The notes under the pieces are model-generated. The model did not search any database, was not told where the DNA came from, and worked only from the letters and a program-made list of their open reading frames with translations. DNA of 55,379 nucleotides from Paraburkholderia terricola (lineage in GTDB: Bacteria; Pseudomonadota; Gammaproteobacteria; Burkholderiales; Burkholderiaceae): assembly GCF_900142195.1 (NCBI RefSeq), contig NZ_FRAB01000043.1, positions 1 to 55,379 of the forward strand, read 5' to 3'. Each line of letters opens with the position of its first letter. The stretch's first letter is position 1. Below are positions 8,709 to 17,916 of this stretch, one piece after another. Made by a program: the position numbers and the translations under genes.

Positions 8709-9197
8709 TCAGGCCGCCACTCCTTGGGCCAGCCGTTCGAGCGCATCCCCCGTCAGCCGCACGACACGCCAATCCGGCATGACCGTCGCGCCCATTTTTT
8801 CGTAGAAGCTGATGGCCGGCTGGTTCCAGTCCAGCACGGTCCATTCGAATCGCCCGCACCGCCGTTCCACGGCCAATGCCGCGAGACGCCGCAACAGCGC
8901 CGTGCCCAGACCGCTGCCGCGTTGGCTCGGTTGCACGTAAACGTCTTCGAGATACAGCCCGCGCTTGCCGACGAAACTCGAGTAATTGTGGAAGAACAGC
9001 GCATAGCCGACGATGCGGCCTTCGTTTTCGGCCACCAGCGCCTCGATCGAGGGCCGCGCGCCGAACAGCGCGTCACGCAAACCGTCTTCCGTCGCGGCAA
9101 AGATGTGCGTGAGCTTTTCGAATTCCGCCAGTTCGTACGCCAGCGCGAAGATCGCGCCGGTGTCCGCCGGCGTGGCGGGGCGGATCGTCGCGGACAT
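8709..9197 (-). CDS. GNAT family N-acetyltransferase
   Basis: 162-aa single-domain acetyltransferase. The acetyl-CoA-binding loop is QPSQRGSGLGTALLRRLA (Q/RxxGxG/A pattern), preceded by LEDVYVQP, and the late strand region WTVLDWNQPAISFYEKMGA matches the diamine/phosphinothricin acetyltransferase branch. The substrate is not predictable. Its ATG overlaps the stop of the upstream small membrane-protein gene by one base (TGATG), so the two form an operon. Confidence 0.88.
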   Translation of the reverse strand: MSATIRPATPADTGAIFALAYELAEFEKLTHIFAATEDGLRDALFGARPSIEALVAENEGRIVGYALFFHNYSSFVGKRGLYLEDVYVQPSQRGSGLGTALLRRLAALAVERRCGRFEWTVLDWNQPAISFYEKMGATVMPDWRVVRLTGDALERLAQGVAA

Positions 9198-9472
9198 CAG
9201 GCTTCTTCCGGCACGTCGGTCAATTGGATTTCGATGCCGCCGAAGCGCGAAGCCACCCAGTTATACGCGTGGCATGCGATCCACAACAAGATGAAACCGA
9301 GGATCGCATTGAGCAGCAGCGCGCTGAACACCGTGCTCAGTTCCACCGAGCCGTACCGGATGAACGCGACGAGGACGCCCAGCAGCACGATCGGCACCGA
9401 GAAGGTCAGGTAAACAAGGATGAGCGCTTTGGCCGTTTGTCCCGGTGCGATGAACGAGATCTGTTTTTTCAT
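9197..9472 (-). CDS. Small membrane protein, function unknown
   Basis: 91-aa protein starting MKKQISFIAPGQTAKAL. Two predicted membrane spans (about residues 18-40 and 48-72) are separated by a short loop, and the C-terminal tail is acidic (ending DVPEEA). A longer frame continues upstream to 9616, but its extra N-terminus is low-complexity and the inner ATG is the natural start. It is coupled to the downstream acetyltransferase by a TGATG overlap. I do not recognise a characterised family. Confidence 0.75.
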   Translation of the reverse strand: MKKQISFIAPGQTAKALILVYLTFSVPIVLLGVLVAFIRYGSVELSTVFSALLLNAILGFILLWIACHAYNWVASRFGGIEIQLTDVPEEA

Positions 9473-9554
9473 ATAAGTCAAACCCGTATATGTCGTAGTG
9501 GTAATGGGTACAGCTGCAAATGACCGGTAATGGACGCCTTCGGCGGGCGAGGCG

Positions 9555-10859
9555 TCAGATGAGGCCGTCGAACAACATGATAGCGACGCGCTCTCCCTCG
9601 GCAATGTCGCCTTCATCGTGCCCGAGCACGATGAAACAATTCGCCTCGCTCATCGAACTCAGCACGCCGGAGCTTTGCGAACCGGTTGGCGTGACGTGCC
9701 ATTGCCCCTGCGCGTCTCGTGCGGCGACGCCGCGCTGGAATTCGGTGCGCCCGGCGCGCTTGCGGATCGCCTGGCGGCTGGCGGCGTGAATGACCGGCAG
9801 CGGCTGCGGCGTCGCGCCCGACATCAGCAACAGCGCCTCGCGCACGATCTGATAGAACGTCACCATCACCGCGACCGGGTTGCCCGGCAAACCGAAGAAT
9901 AGCGCGGGAAGCCCGAGCCCCGGTCGCTCGCCGGACCAGACGCGGCCGAAAGCGAGCGGCCGGCCGGGTCGCATTGCCAGGTTCCAGAAGGCGACGTCGC
10001 CGAATGTCTGCAGCAGTTGTTTGGTGAAATCCGCCTCGCCGACCGAGACGCCGCCCGAGGTCAACACCACGTCGGCGCTGGCCGCGGCGCTGCGCAGCGC
10101 GGCCTTTAGCGCGGCGGGCTCGTCGCGCACCACGCCGAGATCGAGCGTGTCCATGTTCAGGCGCCGGAGCATCGCGAACAGCGTGTAGCGGTTGCTGTCG
10201 TAGACGGAACCCGGGTCGAGCGGTTCGCCGAGCGAGCGCAATTCGTCGCCGGTCGAGAAGAAGGCGACGCGCAAGCGCCGCCGCACGTTGACTTCCCCGA
10301 TGCCAAGCGACGCCAGCAGGCCGAGGTCCGACGCCCGCATGATGCGCCCGGCGCGCAGTGCCGCATGACCGCGCGCGAGGTCTTCACCGGCGCGGCGCCG
10401 GTTGGCGCCGGCGGCGACGGCATTCGCCGCGAAGTGGATCGAGGCGGCGTCGGCGGCCCGTTCGACGAGCTCCTGCGGCACCACCGTGTCGCAGTCCGCC
10501 GGCATCGAGGCGCCCGTCATGACGCGCACGCATTGCGTCGCCGCCTCCACGCGGCCCGCGAACGGATGCCCGGCCAGCGCCTTGCCGACGATCGCCAACT
10601 CGACGGCGGACGCATTGCTTGCCAGCGCCGCGCGGTTGAACGCGTAGCCGTCCATCGCGGAGTTGTCGTGCGAGGGGACGTCGATCGGCGACACGATATC
10701 GGCGGCCAGCACGCGGTCGAGCGCGTCGCGCAACGGCACGCGTTCGATTGCCGTGACCGGCGTCGCCCACTGCCGGACGATCGCCTGGGCGGCCGAAACC
10801 GGTAGCGCGTGGGGATCGTACTGCGCGACGCAGCGGGAAAATTCGTTAAGCGTGGTCAT
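9555..10859 (-). CDS. moeA: Molybdopterin molybdotransferase MoeA
   Basis: 434-aa protein that inserts molybdate into adenylylated molybdopterin. The start MTTLNEFSRC is followed by DVPSHDNSAMDGYAFN (residues about 68-83, a MoeA signature), the MTGASMPADCDTVVPQE segment, the MoaB/Mog-like core SSGGVSVGEADF region near 265-280, and FFGLPGNPVAVMVTF. The ATG at 10859 was preferred to the frame open to 11036 because the added N-terminus is arginine-rich and unlike MoeA. It is downstream of mobA and moaA on the same strand, as expected for a molybdenum cofactor operon. Confidence 0.94.
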   Translation of the reverse strand: MTTLNEFSRCVAQYDPHALPVSAAQAIVRQWATPVTAIERVPLRDALDRVLAADIVSPIDVPSHDNSAMDGYAFNRAALASNASAVELAIVGKALAGHPFAGRVEAATQCVRVMTGASMPADCDTVVPQELVERAADAASIHFAANAVAAGANRRRAGEDLARGHAALRAGRIMRASDLGLLASLGIGEVNVRRRLRVAFFSTGDELRSLGEPLDPGSVYDSNRYTLFAMLRRLNMDTLDLGVVRDEPAALKAALRSAAASADVVLTSGGVSVGEADFTKQLLQTFGDVAFWNLAMRPGRPLAFGRVWSGERPGLGLPALFFGLPGNPVAVMVTFYQIVREALLLMSGATPQPLPVIHAASRQAIRKRAGRTEFQRGVAARDAQGQWHVTPTGSQSSGVLSSMSEANCFIVLGHDEGDIAEGERVAIMLFDGLI

Positions 10860-10933
10860 GAAGAGCTGGACGTCGCGGCCGAAGGCGGGAGCGGCTGTTG
10901 CCGTGCGGCCGGAGCGGGATTTCAACCGGGGCC

Positions 10934-11548
10934 TCAATGACGCTCGAGGTCGGCGAGTTCTTGTAACGAATTGATATTGTAAAACGCGCGCTCGTCGGTA
11001 AAGGCGACTTCCACCGTCTTGTGGCGCGCGTACCACGCGCGCACCTTGCGCTCACCGGCGTCCAGAAAGGCGGACAGGTCGTCCGCGAGATCGGTGCGCA
11101 GCAACGCGAACACCGGATGAAGGGAGACTTGACCTTGCGCGTCGCAGGTCGTGACCGTGGCGATGTCGGCCTCGCTCGAATCGAGCGCGTGCGCGAGGCG
11201 GGTGCCGAGGTCGTCGGGCAGGCCAGGCGTGTCGCACGGCGCGCTGAGCACGTAAGCGCTGCCGGCCGCGCGCAGCCCCGCGAGCAGCCCGGCCAGCGGG
11301 CCGGGAAAGCCGGGCAGGGTATCGGCCACTACCGTGGCGCCGAACGGCGCGCCAAGCGCGGCGTACGCCTCGGGATGACGATTGGCGCTGATCAGCAGCG
11401 CGCCGGCTTGCGGTGCGAGGCGCTTCAGCACATGCGCGGCGAGCGGTTCGCCATGCAGCGCCTGCAGACCCTTGTCGGCACCGCCCATGCGCATGCCGCG
11501 GCCGCCGGCGAGCACCAGCCCCGTGATGTGTTCGCGGCCTGGCTTCAT
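10934..11548 (-). CDS. mobA: Molybdenum cofactor guanylyltransferase MobA
   Basis: 204-aa nucleotidyltransferase that joins GMP to molybdenum cofactor to form the MGD form. The signature LVLAGGRGMRMGGADKGL (about residues 9-26) is the GTP-binding loop. ISANRHPEAYAALG and VVADTLPGFPGPLAGLLAGL follow in the normal order, with SAPCDTPGLPDDL holding the metal-binding Asp. The start at 11548 begins MKPGREHITGLVLAGG; the longer frame reads through moaA and was rejected. It begins 10 bases after the moaA stop. Confidence 0.93.
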   Translation of the reverse strand: MKPGREHITGLVLAGGRGMRMGGADKGLQALHGEPLAAHVLKRLAPQAGALLISANRHPEAYAALGAPFGATVVADTLPGFPGPLAGLLAGLRAAGSAYVLSAPCDTPGLPDDLGTRLAHALDSSEADIATVTTCDAQGQVSLHPVFALLRTDLADDLSAFLDAGERKVRAWYARHKTVEVAFTDERAFYNINSLQELADLERH

Positions 11549-11558
11549 GCGCCGCGGC

Positions 11559-12668
11559 TCAACCGCCGATGTACGACATTTCCACGCGGCGGCCTTCCTG
11601 CGCGTGGGGTTCGGCTGCGCTGCTGCCGCGCAGTTGCGAATAACGATCGCCGCGGCTTTGCCAGATTTCGGCGACGGCGGTGGCGATCTCGACGTCGCTC
11701 GCCCCGGCGCGCAGCAACGCACGCAGATCGTGACCGGACGATGCAAACAGGCACAGATACAGCTTGCCCTCAGTCGATAGACGCGCTCGCGTGCAACTGC
11801 CGCAAAAGGCGCGCGTCACACTCGAAATCACGCCGATCTCGCCGCTGCCGTCGGCATAACCCCAGCGCTGGGCGGTCTCGGCAGCGCTGTGCGCTTCGAG
11901 CGGCACGAGCGGGAAATGCTCGGCAATGCGCGCGACCACGTCGGCGGACGGCAGCACCTCGGTCATGTTCCAGCCGTTCGAACTGCCGACATCCATGTAT
12001 TCGATGAAGCGCAGCACCGCGCCGGAGCCTTTGAAATGGCGCGCCATCGGCAGGATCTCGCTGTCGTTGGTGCCGCGCTTGACCACCATGTTGACCTTGA
12101 CCGGCGCGAGGCCGACCGCTTGCGCCGCGGCGATGCCCTCCAGCACGTCCGCCGCGGCGAAGTCGGCGTCGTTCATGCGGCGAAACAGCGTGTCGTCGAG
12201 CGCGTCGAGACTCACGGTCACGCGGCTCAGGCCGGCGTCTTTCAGGCTTTGCGCTTTGCGCGCGAGCAGCGAGCCGTTGGTGGTCAGCGTCAGATCGAGC
12301 GGGCGGCCTGCCGGCGTGGAGAGCCGCGCGAGCCGTTCGATCAGGAATTCGAGGTTTTTACGCAGTAGCGGCTCGCCGCCCGTGAGCCGGATTTTCTCGA
12401 CGCCATGCGCGACGAAGAGCCGCGCGAGGCGCTCGATTTCCTCGAAGCTCAGCAACGCGCTGTGCGGCAGGAACGCGTAGTCCTTATCGAACACGGCGCG
12501 AGGCATGCAGTAGACGCAGCGGAAATTGCAGCGGTCCGTCACCGAAATGCGCAGGTCGCGCAGCGGCCGGGCGAGCGTGTCGTGCAACGCGCCGCTGGGC
12601 GCCTGCGCCGGGCCGGAGATGACCGGCACCGCGCTGAGATCGGCAACAGGGATGATGCGTCGGGACAT
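11559..12668 (-). CDS. moaA: GTP 3',8-cyclase MoaA (radical SAM)
   Basis: 369-aa radical-SAM enzyme for the first step of molybdenum cofactor synthesis (with MoaC, GTP to cyclic pyranopterin). The N-terminal cluster ligands are in CNFRCVYCMP (CxxxCxxC). KIRLTGGEPLLRKNLE and LTLTTNGSLL follow, and the substrate-binding second 4Fe-4S cluster ligands are in CGSCTRARLSTEGKLYLC. The protein ends in the diagnostic GG. An N-terminal extension of about 45 residues precedes the family core. It is the first gene of moaA-mobA-moeA, downstream of the rne terminator. Confidence 0.96.
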   Translation of the reverse strand: MSRRIIPVADLSAVPVISGPAQAPSGALHDTLARPLRDLRISVTDRCNFRCVYCMPRAVFDKDYAFLPHSALLSFEEIERLARLFVAHGVEKIRLTGGEPLLRKNLEFLIERLARLSTPAGRPLDLTLTTNGSLLARKAQSLKDAGLSRVTVSLDALDDTLFRRMNDADFAAADVLEGIAAAQAVGLAPVKVNMVVKRGTNDSEILPMARHFKGSGAVLRFIEYMDVGSSNGWNMTEVLPSADVVARIAEHFPLVPLEAHSAAETAQRWGYADGSGEIGVISSVTRAFCGSCTRARLSTEGKLYLCLFASSGHDLRALLRAGASDVEIATAVAEIWQSRGDRYSQLRGSSAAEPHAQEGRRVEMSYIGG

Positions 12669-12811
12669 GAATGGCCTGGCTCGGTGCTGGAATGAAAAGC
12701 GGCCTGTTCATTCTATCGGAAATGCATTGCGCGACTGATGGAGCCCTGGCGCCTCTGCGGGTATACGGGGAGCCGCGTCCGGCGCGGTGTCCAGCCTGCT
12801 TTCCTCGCGCA

Positions 12812-12845
12812 TAAAAAAAGCCCGCCGATGAAGGCGGGCTTTTCG
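12812..12845 (-). terminator. Rho-independent terminator of rne
   Basis: The stem AGCCCGCC / GGCGGGCT encloses a short loop (GATGAA on the plus strand) and is flanked by an A-run at 12812-12818, which gives the U-tail for minus-strand transcripts. It begins 17 bases after the rne stop, separating rne from moaA. Confidence 0.9.
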
Positions 12846-12861
12846 AGGACGACGGGGCGGC

Positions 12862-15800
12862 TTACTGCGTGTGCTTGCCCGTTTCCACTTGTTGCATCGG
12901 CGCGCTATCGAGCGGCGGCAACGGCTTGCGCTCGCGCACCACGCGGGCCGGCTTGGCCGCCTGCGCAGCGGCTTCCTGCGCTGCGCGCAGCTTCTCGGCG
13001 TCGGTGTTCACCCAGACGAGACCGGCTTGTTCCAGCACCGGTTTCAGGGCTTCCGCCGACACGGCGCCATTGCGTACCGCGTGCGGAGCCTGTGTCGCCA
13101 GCGGTGCGGCGGCGACAGGCGCCTCGGCCGCCGCGGGTTTCGCAGGTTCCGCCGGTTCCGCCGCCGGCGTAACCGCTGCTACGATCGGCTGCGGTTCGAC
13201 GATCTCGGCTTGCGGCGCCGGCTCGGCGGCCGGCGTCTCGACCACTGCGGCCGGAGCCACGGTTTCCACCGGAGCCGGCGCGGCTTGCGCCTCGACAGCC
13301 GGAGCCGGTGCGGGCGTTTCAGCCTGCGCCTGAACCGGAGCTTCGGCACGTGCGACCGGTTCGACCAGCGAAACGGTTTCACTTGCGGCGGGTGTCGCTT
13401 GCGCGGCTTCAACGGGTGCCGCGGCGGCTTGCGCAACCGGCGTTTCCGTTGCCGGTTCGATTGCCGCCGGTGCCGCCGGCGCCTCTGCGACCGGAACGAC
13501 CGTTTCGGTCCTGGCGGCCTTCTCGGCGGCCAGAGCCGGCGTCTCGGTTGCCGCGTGCAGTTCGCTCACCACAGCCGACTCAGTGGCGACAGCTGCGACC
13601 ACGACTTCCACCGGCGTCACCTGCTTCGCTTCGCCGGCTTCGGCGCTGACTTCGGCCTTATGCTCGACTGGCTGATGCGTCGTGCGCACCGGCGCTTCGT
13701 CGGTCACGCTGACGTTTTGGCCTTCAGCTTCCGCGACATCGGCGGCTAGATTGCCGTTCACGTCTTCTTCACGCTCACGACGGCCACCGCGACGGCCGCG
13801 ACGGCGGCGGCGACGCTCTTCACCTTCACGCGCCACCGCTTCCTGATCGGCCGGCGCACCGCTTTCGCCCAGTGCGACCTGCTTTTGCGCCAGTTCTTCC
13901 GCCGCTTGCGCGTCCGGCTGCGTCGTTAGCGCATCCGTGGTTTCCGCTTGCTGCTTGCGGCGCTCGCCGCGTTCGACACGCTCGCCCCGTTCACGGCGTT
14001 CGCCGCGTTCCGGACGCTCGCCCCGCGGTGCGCCTTCGACGGTTTCCGTGCGCTCGGCGCCGCGATTGTCGCGATCACGGTTTTCACGGCCCTCGCGACC
14101 TTCGCGCGGCTCACGGCCTTCGCGGCCGGCACGCGGTTCACGCGGCTCACGTGCTTCACGCGGCTCGCGGCCCTCGCGTGCCTCGCGGCCTTCACGCGGT
14201 TCGCGTTCCTCGCGACGCGCCGACGGCTGTTGCCCTTGAGCCTGACGGCCGCCGCCCGTGCCTTCGCCACGGCTCGCCGCATCGCGGCCGGCTGCGCCGC
14301 CACGGCGATTGCGGTTGCGATCGCCGCCGCGTTCGCCGGTGCGCTCACCGCGCTCCGTGCGCTCGCCGCGTTGCGGACGCGCTTGCTTCTCGGCGGTGGC
14401 CGGCGCTGCGGGCGCCGGGGCTGCCGGCTGCATGCCGAACAGATTTTTCAGCCAGCCGATAAAGCCGCCGCCAGCGGGCGTCACCGCGACCGGAGCCGGG
14501 GCTGTCGCCACCGGGCGAACCGGCGCGCTCGGCGCGGGCTTCTCCGGCGTGATGCCCTTGACCGCCGCTTCCTGCTTCGGCTTCACTTCCTCGGTGCGCT
14601 TGCTGTAACCGGTTTCCGATTCCAGTTCGCGGGCCGCTTCCTCGGCCATCTTCCACGAAGCGCGCGGTTCGTCGAGGCGTGCATCGTCGTGACGCAGACG
14701 CTCCAGCTTGTAGTGCGGCGTGTCGAGGTGCTTGTTCGGCACCAGCACGACGTTGACCTTGAAGCGCGACTCGATCTTGTTGATTTCCGAGCGCTTTTCG
14801 TTCAACAGGAAGGCGGTGACCTCGACCGGCACCTGGCAGTGGATCGCCGCGGTGTTCTCCTTCATCGCTTCTTCCTGAATGATCCGCAGCACTTGCAGCG
14901 CGGACGATTCGGTATCGCGGATGTGGCCCGTGCCGTTACAGCGCGGGCAGGTCACGTGGCTGCCTTCCGACAAGGCCGGGCGCAGACGCTGGCGCGACAG
15001 TTCCATCAGGCCGAAGCGCGAGATCTTGCCCATCTGGACGCGCGCGCGGTCGTGCTTCAAGGCGTCTTTCAGGCGCTGCTCGACTTCGCGCTGGCTCTTG
15101 GCCGATTCCATGTCGATGAAGTCGATCACGATCAGGCCGCCCAGGTCGCGCAGGCGCAACTGGCGGGCCACTTCGTCGGCGGCTTCGAGGTTGGTGCGCG
15201 CGGCGGTTTCCTCGATGTCGGCGCCCTTGGTGGCGCGCGCCGAGTTCACGTCGATCGCGACCAGTGCTTCCGTGTGGTCGATCACGATCGCGCCGCCCGA
15301 GGGCAGCGGCACCGTGCGCGAGTACGCCGTTTCGATCTGGTGTTCGATCTGGAAGCGCGAGAAGAGCGGCACGTCGTCGTGATACCGCTTCACCTTGCTG
15401 ACATTGTCGGGCATCACGATGTCCATGAAGGCGCGGGCCTGGTCATGGATTTCGGTGGTGTCGATCAGGATTTCGCCGATATCGGGCTGGAAGTAGTCGC
15501 GAATCGCGCGGATCACGAGGCTCGATTCGAGATAAATCAGCATCGGCTGGCCGGCCGAACCGCTTTGCGACGCGGCTTCGATCGCGCGCCACAATTGCAT
15601 CAGGTAGTTCAGGTCCCACTGCAGTTCTTCGGCGGAACGGCCGATGCCGGCCGTGCGCGCGATGATGCTCATGCCTTCCGGCAACTGCAACTGCGCCATG
15701 GTTTCGCGCAGTTCCTGACGGTCGTCGCCTTCGATACGGCGCGATACGCCGCCGCCGCGCGGGTTGTTCGGCATCAAAACGAGATACCGCCCGGCGAGCG

Positions 15801-16158
15801 AGATGAACGTGGTGAGGGCCGCGCCCTTGTTGCCGCGCTCTTCCTTTTCGACCTGAACGATCAGTTCCTGGCCTTCTTTCAGGGCGTCCTGGATGCGCGC
15901 GGAGCGCATGTCGACGCCGTCGCGGAAGTACTGGCGGGCGACTTCCTTGAACGGCAGAAAACCGTGGCGGTCTTCGCCGTAGTTGACGAAACAGGCTTCG
16001 AGCGACGGCTCGATGCGGGTAATGATGCCCTTGTAAATATTGCCTTTGCGCTGTTCGCGGCCGGCGGTTTCGATGTCGATGTCGATGAGTTTTTGCCCAT
16101 CGACGATGGCGACGCGCAGTTCTTCCTGCTGCGTCGCATTGAACAACATGCGTTTCAT
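12862..16158 (-). CDS. rne: Ribonuclease E
   Basis: 1098-aa endoribonuclease, scaffold of the RNA degradosome. It opens with MKRMLFNATQQEELRVAIVDG. The S1 domain follows (about residues 35-120, GNIYKGIITRIEPSLEACFV), then the RNase H-like and DNase I-like parts with IDVNSARATKG and LGGLIVIDFIDM (Mg-binding aspartates), and the Zn-link CPRCNGTGH near 405. From about residue 520 the protein becomes low complexity. First comes an Arg/Gly/Glu-rich stretch (about 610-790) likely to bind RNA, then a long Ala/Pro/Val/Glu tail to about 1050, and finally a basic end. No degradosome partner site can be named from reading alone. It is divergent from rluC with a long leader region. Confidence 0.96.
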   Translation of the reverse strand: MKRMLFNATQQEELRVAIVDGQKLIDIDIETAGREQRKGNIYKGIITRIEPSLEACFVNYGEDRHGFLPFKEVARQYFRDGVDMRSARIQDALKEGQELIVQVEKEERGNKGAALTTFISLAGRYLVLMPNNPRGGGVSRRIEGDDRQELRETMAQLQLPEGMSIIARTAGIGRSAEELQWDLNYLMQLWRAIEAASQSGSAGQPMLIYLESSLVIRAIRDYFQPDIGEILIDTTEIHDQARAFMDIVMPDNVSKVKRYHDDVPLFSRFQIEHQIETAYSRTVPLPSGGAIVIDHTEALVAIDVNSARATKGADIEETAARTNLEAADEVARQLRLRDLGGLIVIDFIDMESAKSQREVEQRLKDALKHDRARVQMGKISRFGLMELSRQRLRPALSEGSHVTCPRCNGTGHIRDTESSALQVLRIIQEEAMKENTAAIHCQVPVEVTAFLLNEKRSEINKIESRFKVNVVLVPNKHLDTPHYKLERLRHDDARLDEPRASWKMAEEAARELESETGYSKRTEEVKPKQEAAVKGITPEKPAPSAPVRPVATAPAPVAVTPAGGGFIGWLKNLFGMQPAAPAPAAPATAEKQARPQRGERTERGERTGERGGDRNRNRRGGAAGRDAASRGEGTGGGRQAQGQQPSARREEREPREGREAREGREPREAREPREPRAGREGREPREGREGRENRDRDNRGAERTETVEGAPRGERPERGERRERGERVERGERRKQQAETTDALTTQPDAQAAEELAQKQVALGESGAPADQEAVAREGEERRRRRRGRRGGRREREEDVNGNLAADVAEAEGQNVSVTDEAPVRTTHQPVEHKAEVSAEAGEAKQVTPVEVVVAAVATESAVVSELHAATETPALAAEKAARTETVVPVAEAPAAPAAIEPATETPVAQAAAAPVEAAQATPAASETVSLVEPVARAEAPVQAQAETPAPAPAVEAQAAPAPVETVAPAAVVETPAAEPAPQAEIVEPQPIVAAVTPAAEPAEPAKPAAAEAPVAAAPLATQAPHAVRNGAVSAEALKPVLEQAGLVWVNTDAEKLRAAQEAAAQAAKPARVVRERKPLPPLDSAPMQQVETGKHTQ

Positions 16159-16890
16159 TGAACGGCTCCAGAGCGGCTTAGCCTGGCCCCTGGCCGCGCG
16201 GTTGTCAGTCGCGAGAGCGCAGGGGGCAACGGCATGCCGCGCCTTATTGTGTTTTCACAAGCACGCTGGAGCGGGAAAATTGGCGGGAGAATTGCCTGAG
16301 AGGGCCCGGCCCATTGAACATGGGCGCGGTGCCGCAGGGCACATGCGAACACGGCTTCAAATAACGACCCGACACGCCGCGGGTTCTGCCAGCAGACCTT
16401 CATAAGCCATTCGTCCACTCGCGCCGGTGCGCCGACTGGGCGCGTGACCGGAGGGTCGAAGGCTGCGGTCATGCCGCAACGGGAAGTTCGCGCAAGCGGC
16501 GCGTCTTTTCCTGCTGGGGGTGTCTCGCCTCATTTTGACGTCGCCATGTCTTGTACTTTCTACAAGACGCCTTGGGCGCACGCCGTATTTTCGCAACCGG
16601 CAGCTTCGTACAGCAGGGCGTCAGACCGCCCGATACCGAAGCTGAAAGTTAAATTCTTTTTTACCAAAATTCCGTTACCGTCGAAGCCGACCTTGACCGA
16701 ACGCGCCTGTGGGCGCCGTCCCTGCCGGGCACTGACTTCGTGCGTGCAACTTGTTGCATCTCATTTTGAGGGTGAGCAACCAGACCCCGGCGCAAGTAAA
16801 ATAACGGTTTATCGCTTGCACCCGCGCAATCCGCCCGAATTCCGGACACTGCGCCGGCCGCCGCAGACTGCTGGGCAAATTATATTCAGA
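16159..16890. promoter_or_regulatory. Divergent rne/rluC intergenic region (732 bp), no gene seen
   Basis: No frame here has family features. The region must hold the promoters of both genes and the 5' leader of rne, a leader that in enterobacteria mediates feedback by RNase E. Visible structure: a perfect inverted repeat CTTGTA-CTTTC-TACAAG at 16550-16566 and an A/T-rich patch at 16646-16680. No consensus promoter could be placed with confidence. Confidence 0.5.
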
Positions 16891-17916
16891 ATGAAAGAGT
16901 TAGGCAAAATATCCCAGAAATCGGTCGCAAGCGACCAGGTCTCGATGATCGAGATCGACGACAGTGCGGCCGGACAGCGCATCGACAATTTTCTGTTGCG
17001 CGTCTGTAAAGGCGTGCCGAAAAGCCATATTTACCGCATCCTGCGCAGCGGGGAAGTGCGGGTCAACAAGGGCCGGATCGACGCGCAGTACCGTCTCGAG
17101 CTTGGCGACCTGGTGCGCGTGCCGCCCATTCGGGTCGCCCAGCACAATGAGCAGATCACGCAAGCGGCGGTGCCGTCGGCGCAGTTCAGGATCATTTTCG
17201 AGGACGAGCATCTGCTGGTCATCGACAAACCGGCCGGCGTGGCGGTGCATGGCGGCAGCGGTGTCGCCTTCGGCGTGATCGAACAGATGCGCGAGGCGCG
17301 GCCGCAGGCGAGATTTCTCGAACTGGTGCATCGGCTGGATCGCGAGACCTCCGGCATCCTCATGCTCGCGAAGAAGCGCGCCGCGCTCGTCGATCTGCAC
17401 GAGCAGATTCGCGAGAACCGGATGGATAAGCGCTACTATGCGTGCGTTCACGGCGATTGGGCGAGCGATTGGGGCCGCCGCCGCGCGGTCAAGGAACCGC
17501 TGCACAAGTACCTGACAGCAGACGGGGAGCGGCGCGTGCGGGTGCAGGCGGATGGCCTCGCGTCGCACACGGTCTTCAATCTGATCGACCGCTGGCCGGA
17601 GTACGCGCTGCTCGAGGCGGAACTGAAAACCGGCCGCACGCACCAGATTCGCGTGCATTTGCAGCATCTGGAGCTGCCGATCGTCGGCGACGCCAAATAC
17701 GGCGACTTCGCGCTGAACAAGGCGCTGGCGCGCGCCAACGCCAGGCCGGGCTTGAAGCGCATGTTCCTGCATGCCTACCGGCTCAAGCTCACGCACCCGG
17801 CAACCGGCGCGCCGCTGCAACTGGAGGCGCCGTTGCCAGCCGAGTGTCGCAGCTTCATCGCGCAGCTCAACGAATTACGAAATGGGTCACACCCGGAGAC
17901 GTCCACGCATGGCTAG
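16891..17916 (+). CDS. rluC: 23S rRNA pseudouridine synthase RluC
   Basis: 341-aa RluA-family enzyme. An S4 RNA-binding domain (about residues 27-90, QRIDNFLLRVCKGVPKSHIYRILR) precedes the catalytic domain with HRLDRETSG, where Asp150 is the nucleophile. The later RTHQIRVHLQHLELPIVGD is also conserved. RluC modifies U955, U2504 and U2580 of E. coli 23S rRNA. The frame is open far upstream, but the ATG at 16891 gives the normal N-terminus. The downstream HAD gene starts 8 bases before its stop, so they are coupled. Divergence from rne is a common proteobacterial arrangement. Confidence 0.94.
   Translation: MKELGKISQKSVASDQVSMIEIDDSAAGQRIDNFLLRVCKGVPKSHIYRILRSGEVRVNKGRIDAQYRLELGDLVRVPPIRVAQHNEQITQAAVPSAQFRIIFEDEHLLVIDKPAGVAVHGGSGVAFGVIEQMREARPQARFLELVHRLDRETSGILMLAKKRAALVDLHEQIRENRMDKRYYACVHGDWASDWGRRRAVKEPLHKYLTADGERRVRVQADGLASHTVFNLIDRWPEYALLEAELKTGRTHQIRVHLQHLELPIVGDAKYGDFALNKALARANARPGLKRMFLHAYRLKLTHPATGAPLQLEAPLPAECRSFIAQLNELRNGSHPETSTHG

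Noticed and set aside
13948..16161. 737-codon open frame on the plus strand opposite rne
   Set aside because: It is the GC-skew shadow of rne: composition is Ala/Arg/Leu/His-rich without domains, and rne on the other strand has complete family motifs.
16260..16350. Riboswitch in the rne/rluC region
   Set aside because: A CTGAGA stretch recalls a TPP element core, but the remaining conserved parts are missing and neither flanking gene is thiamine-related.
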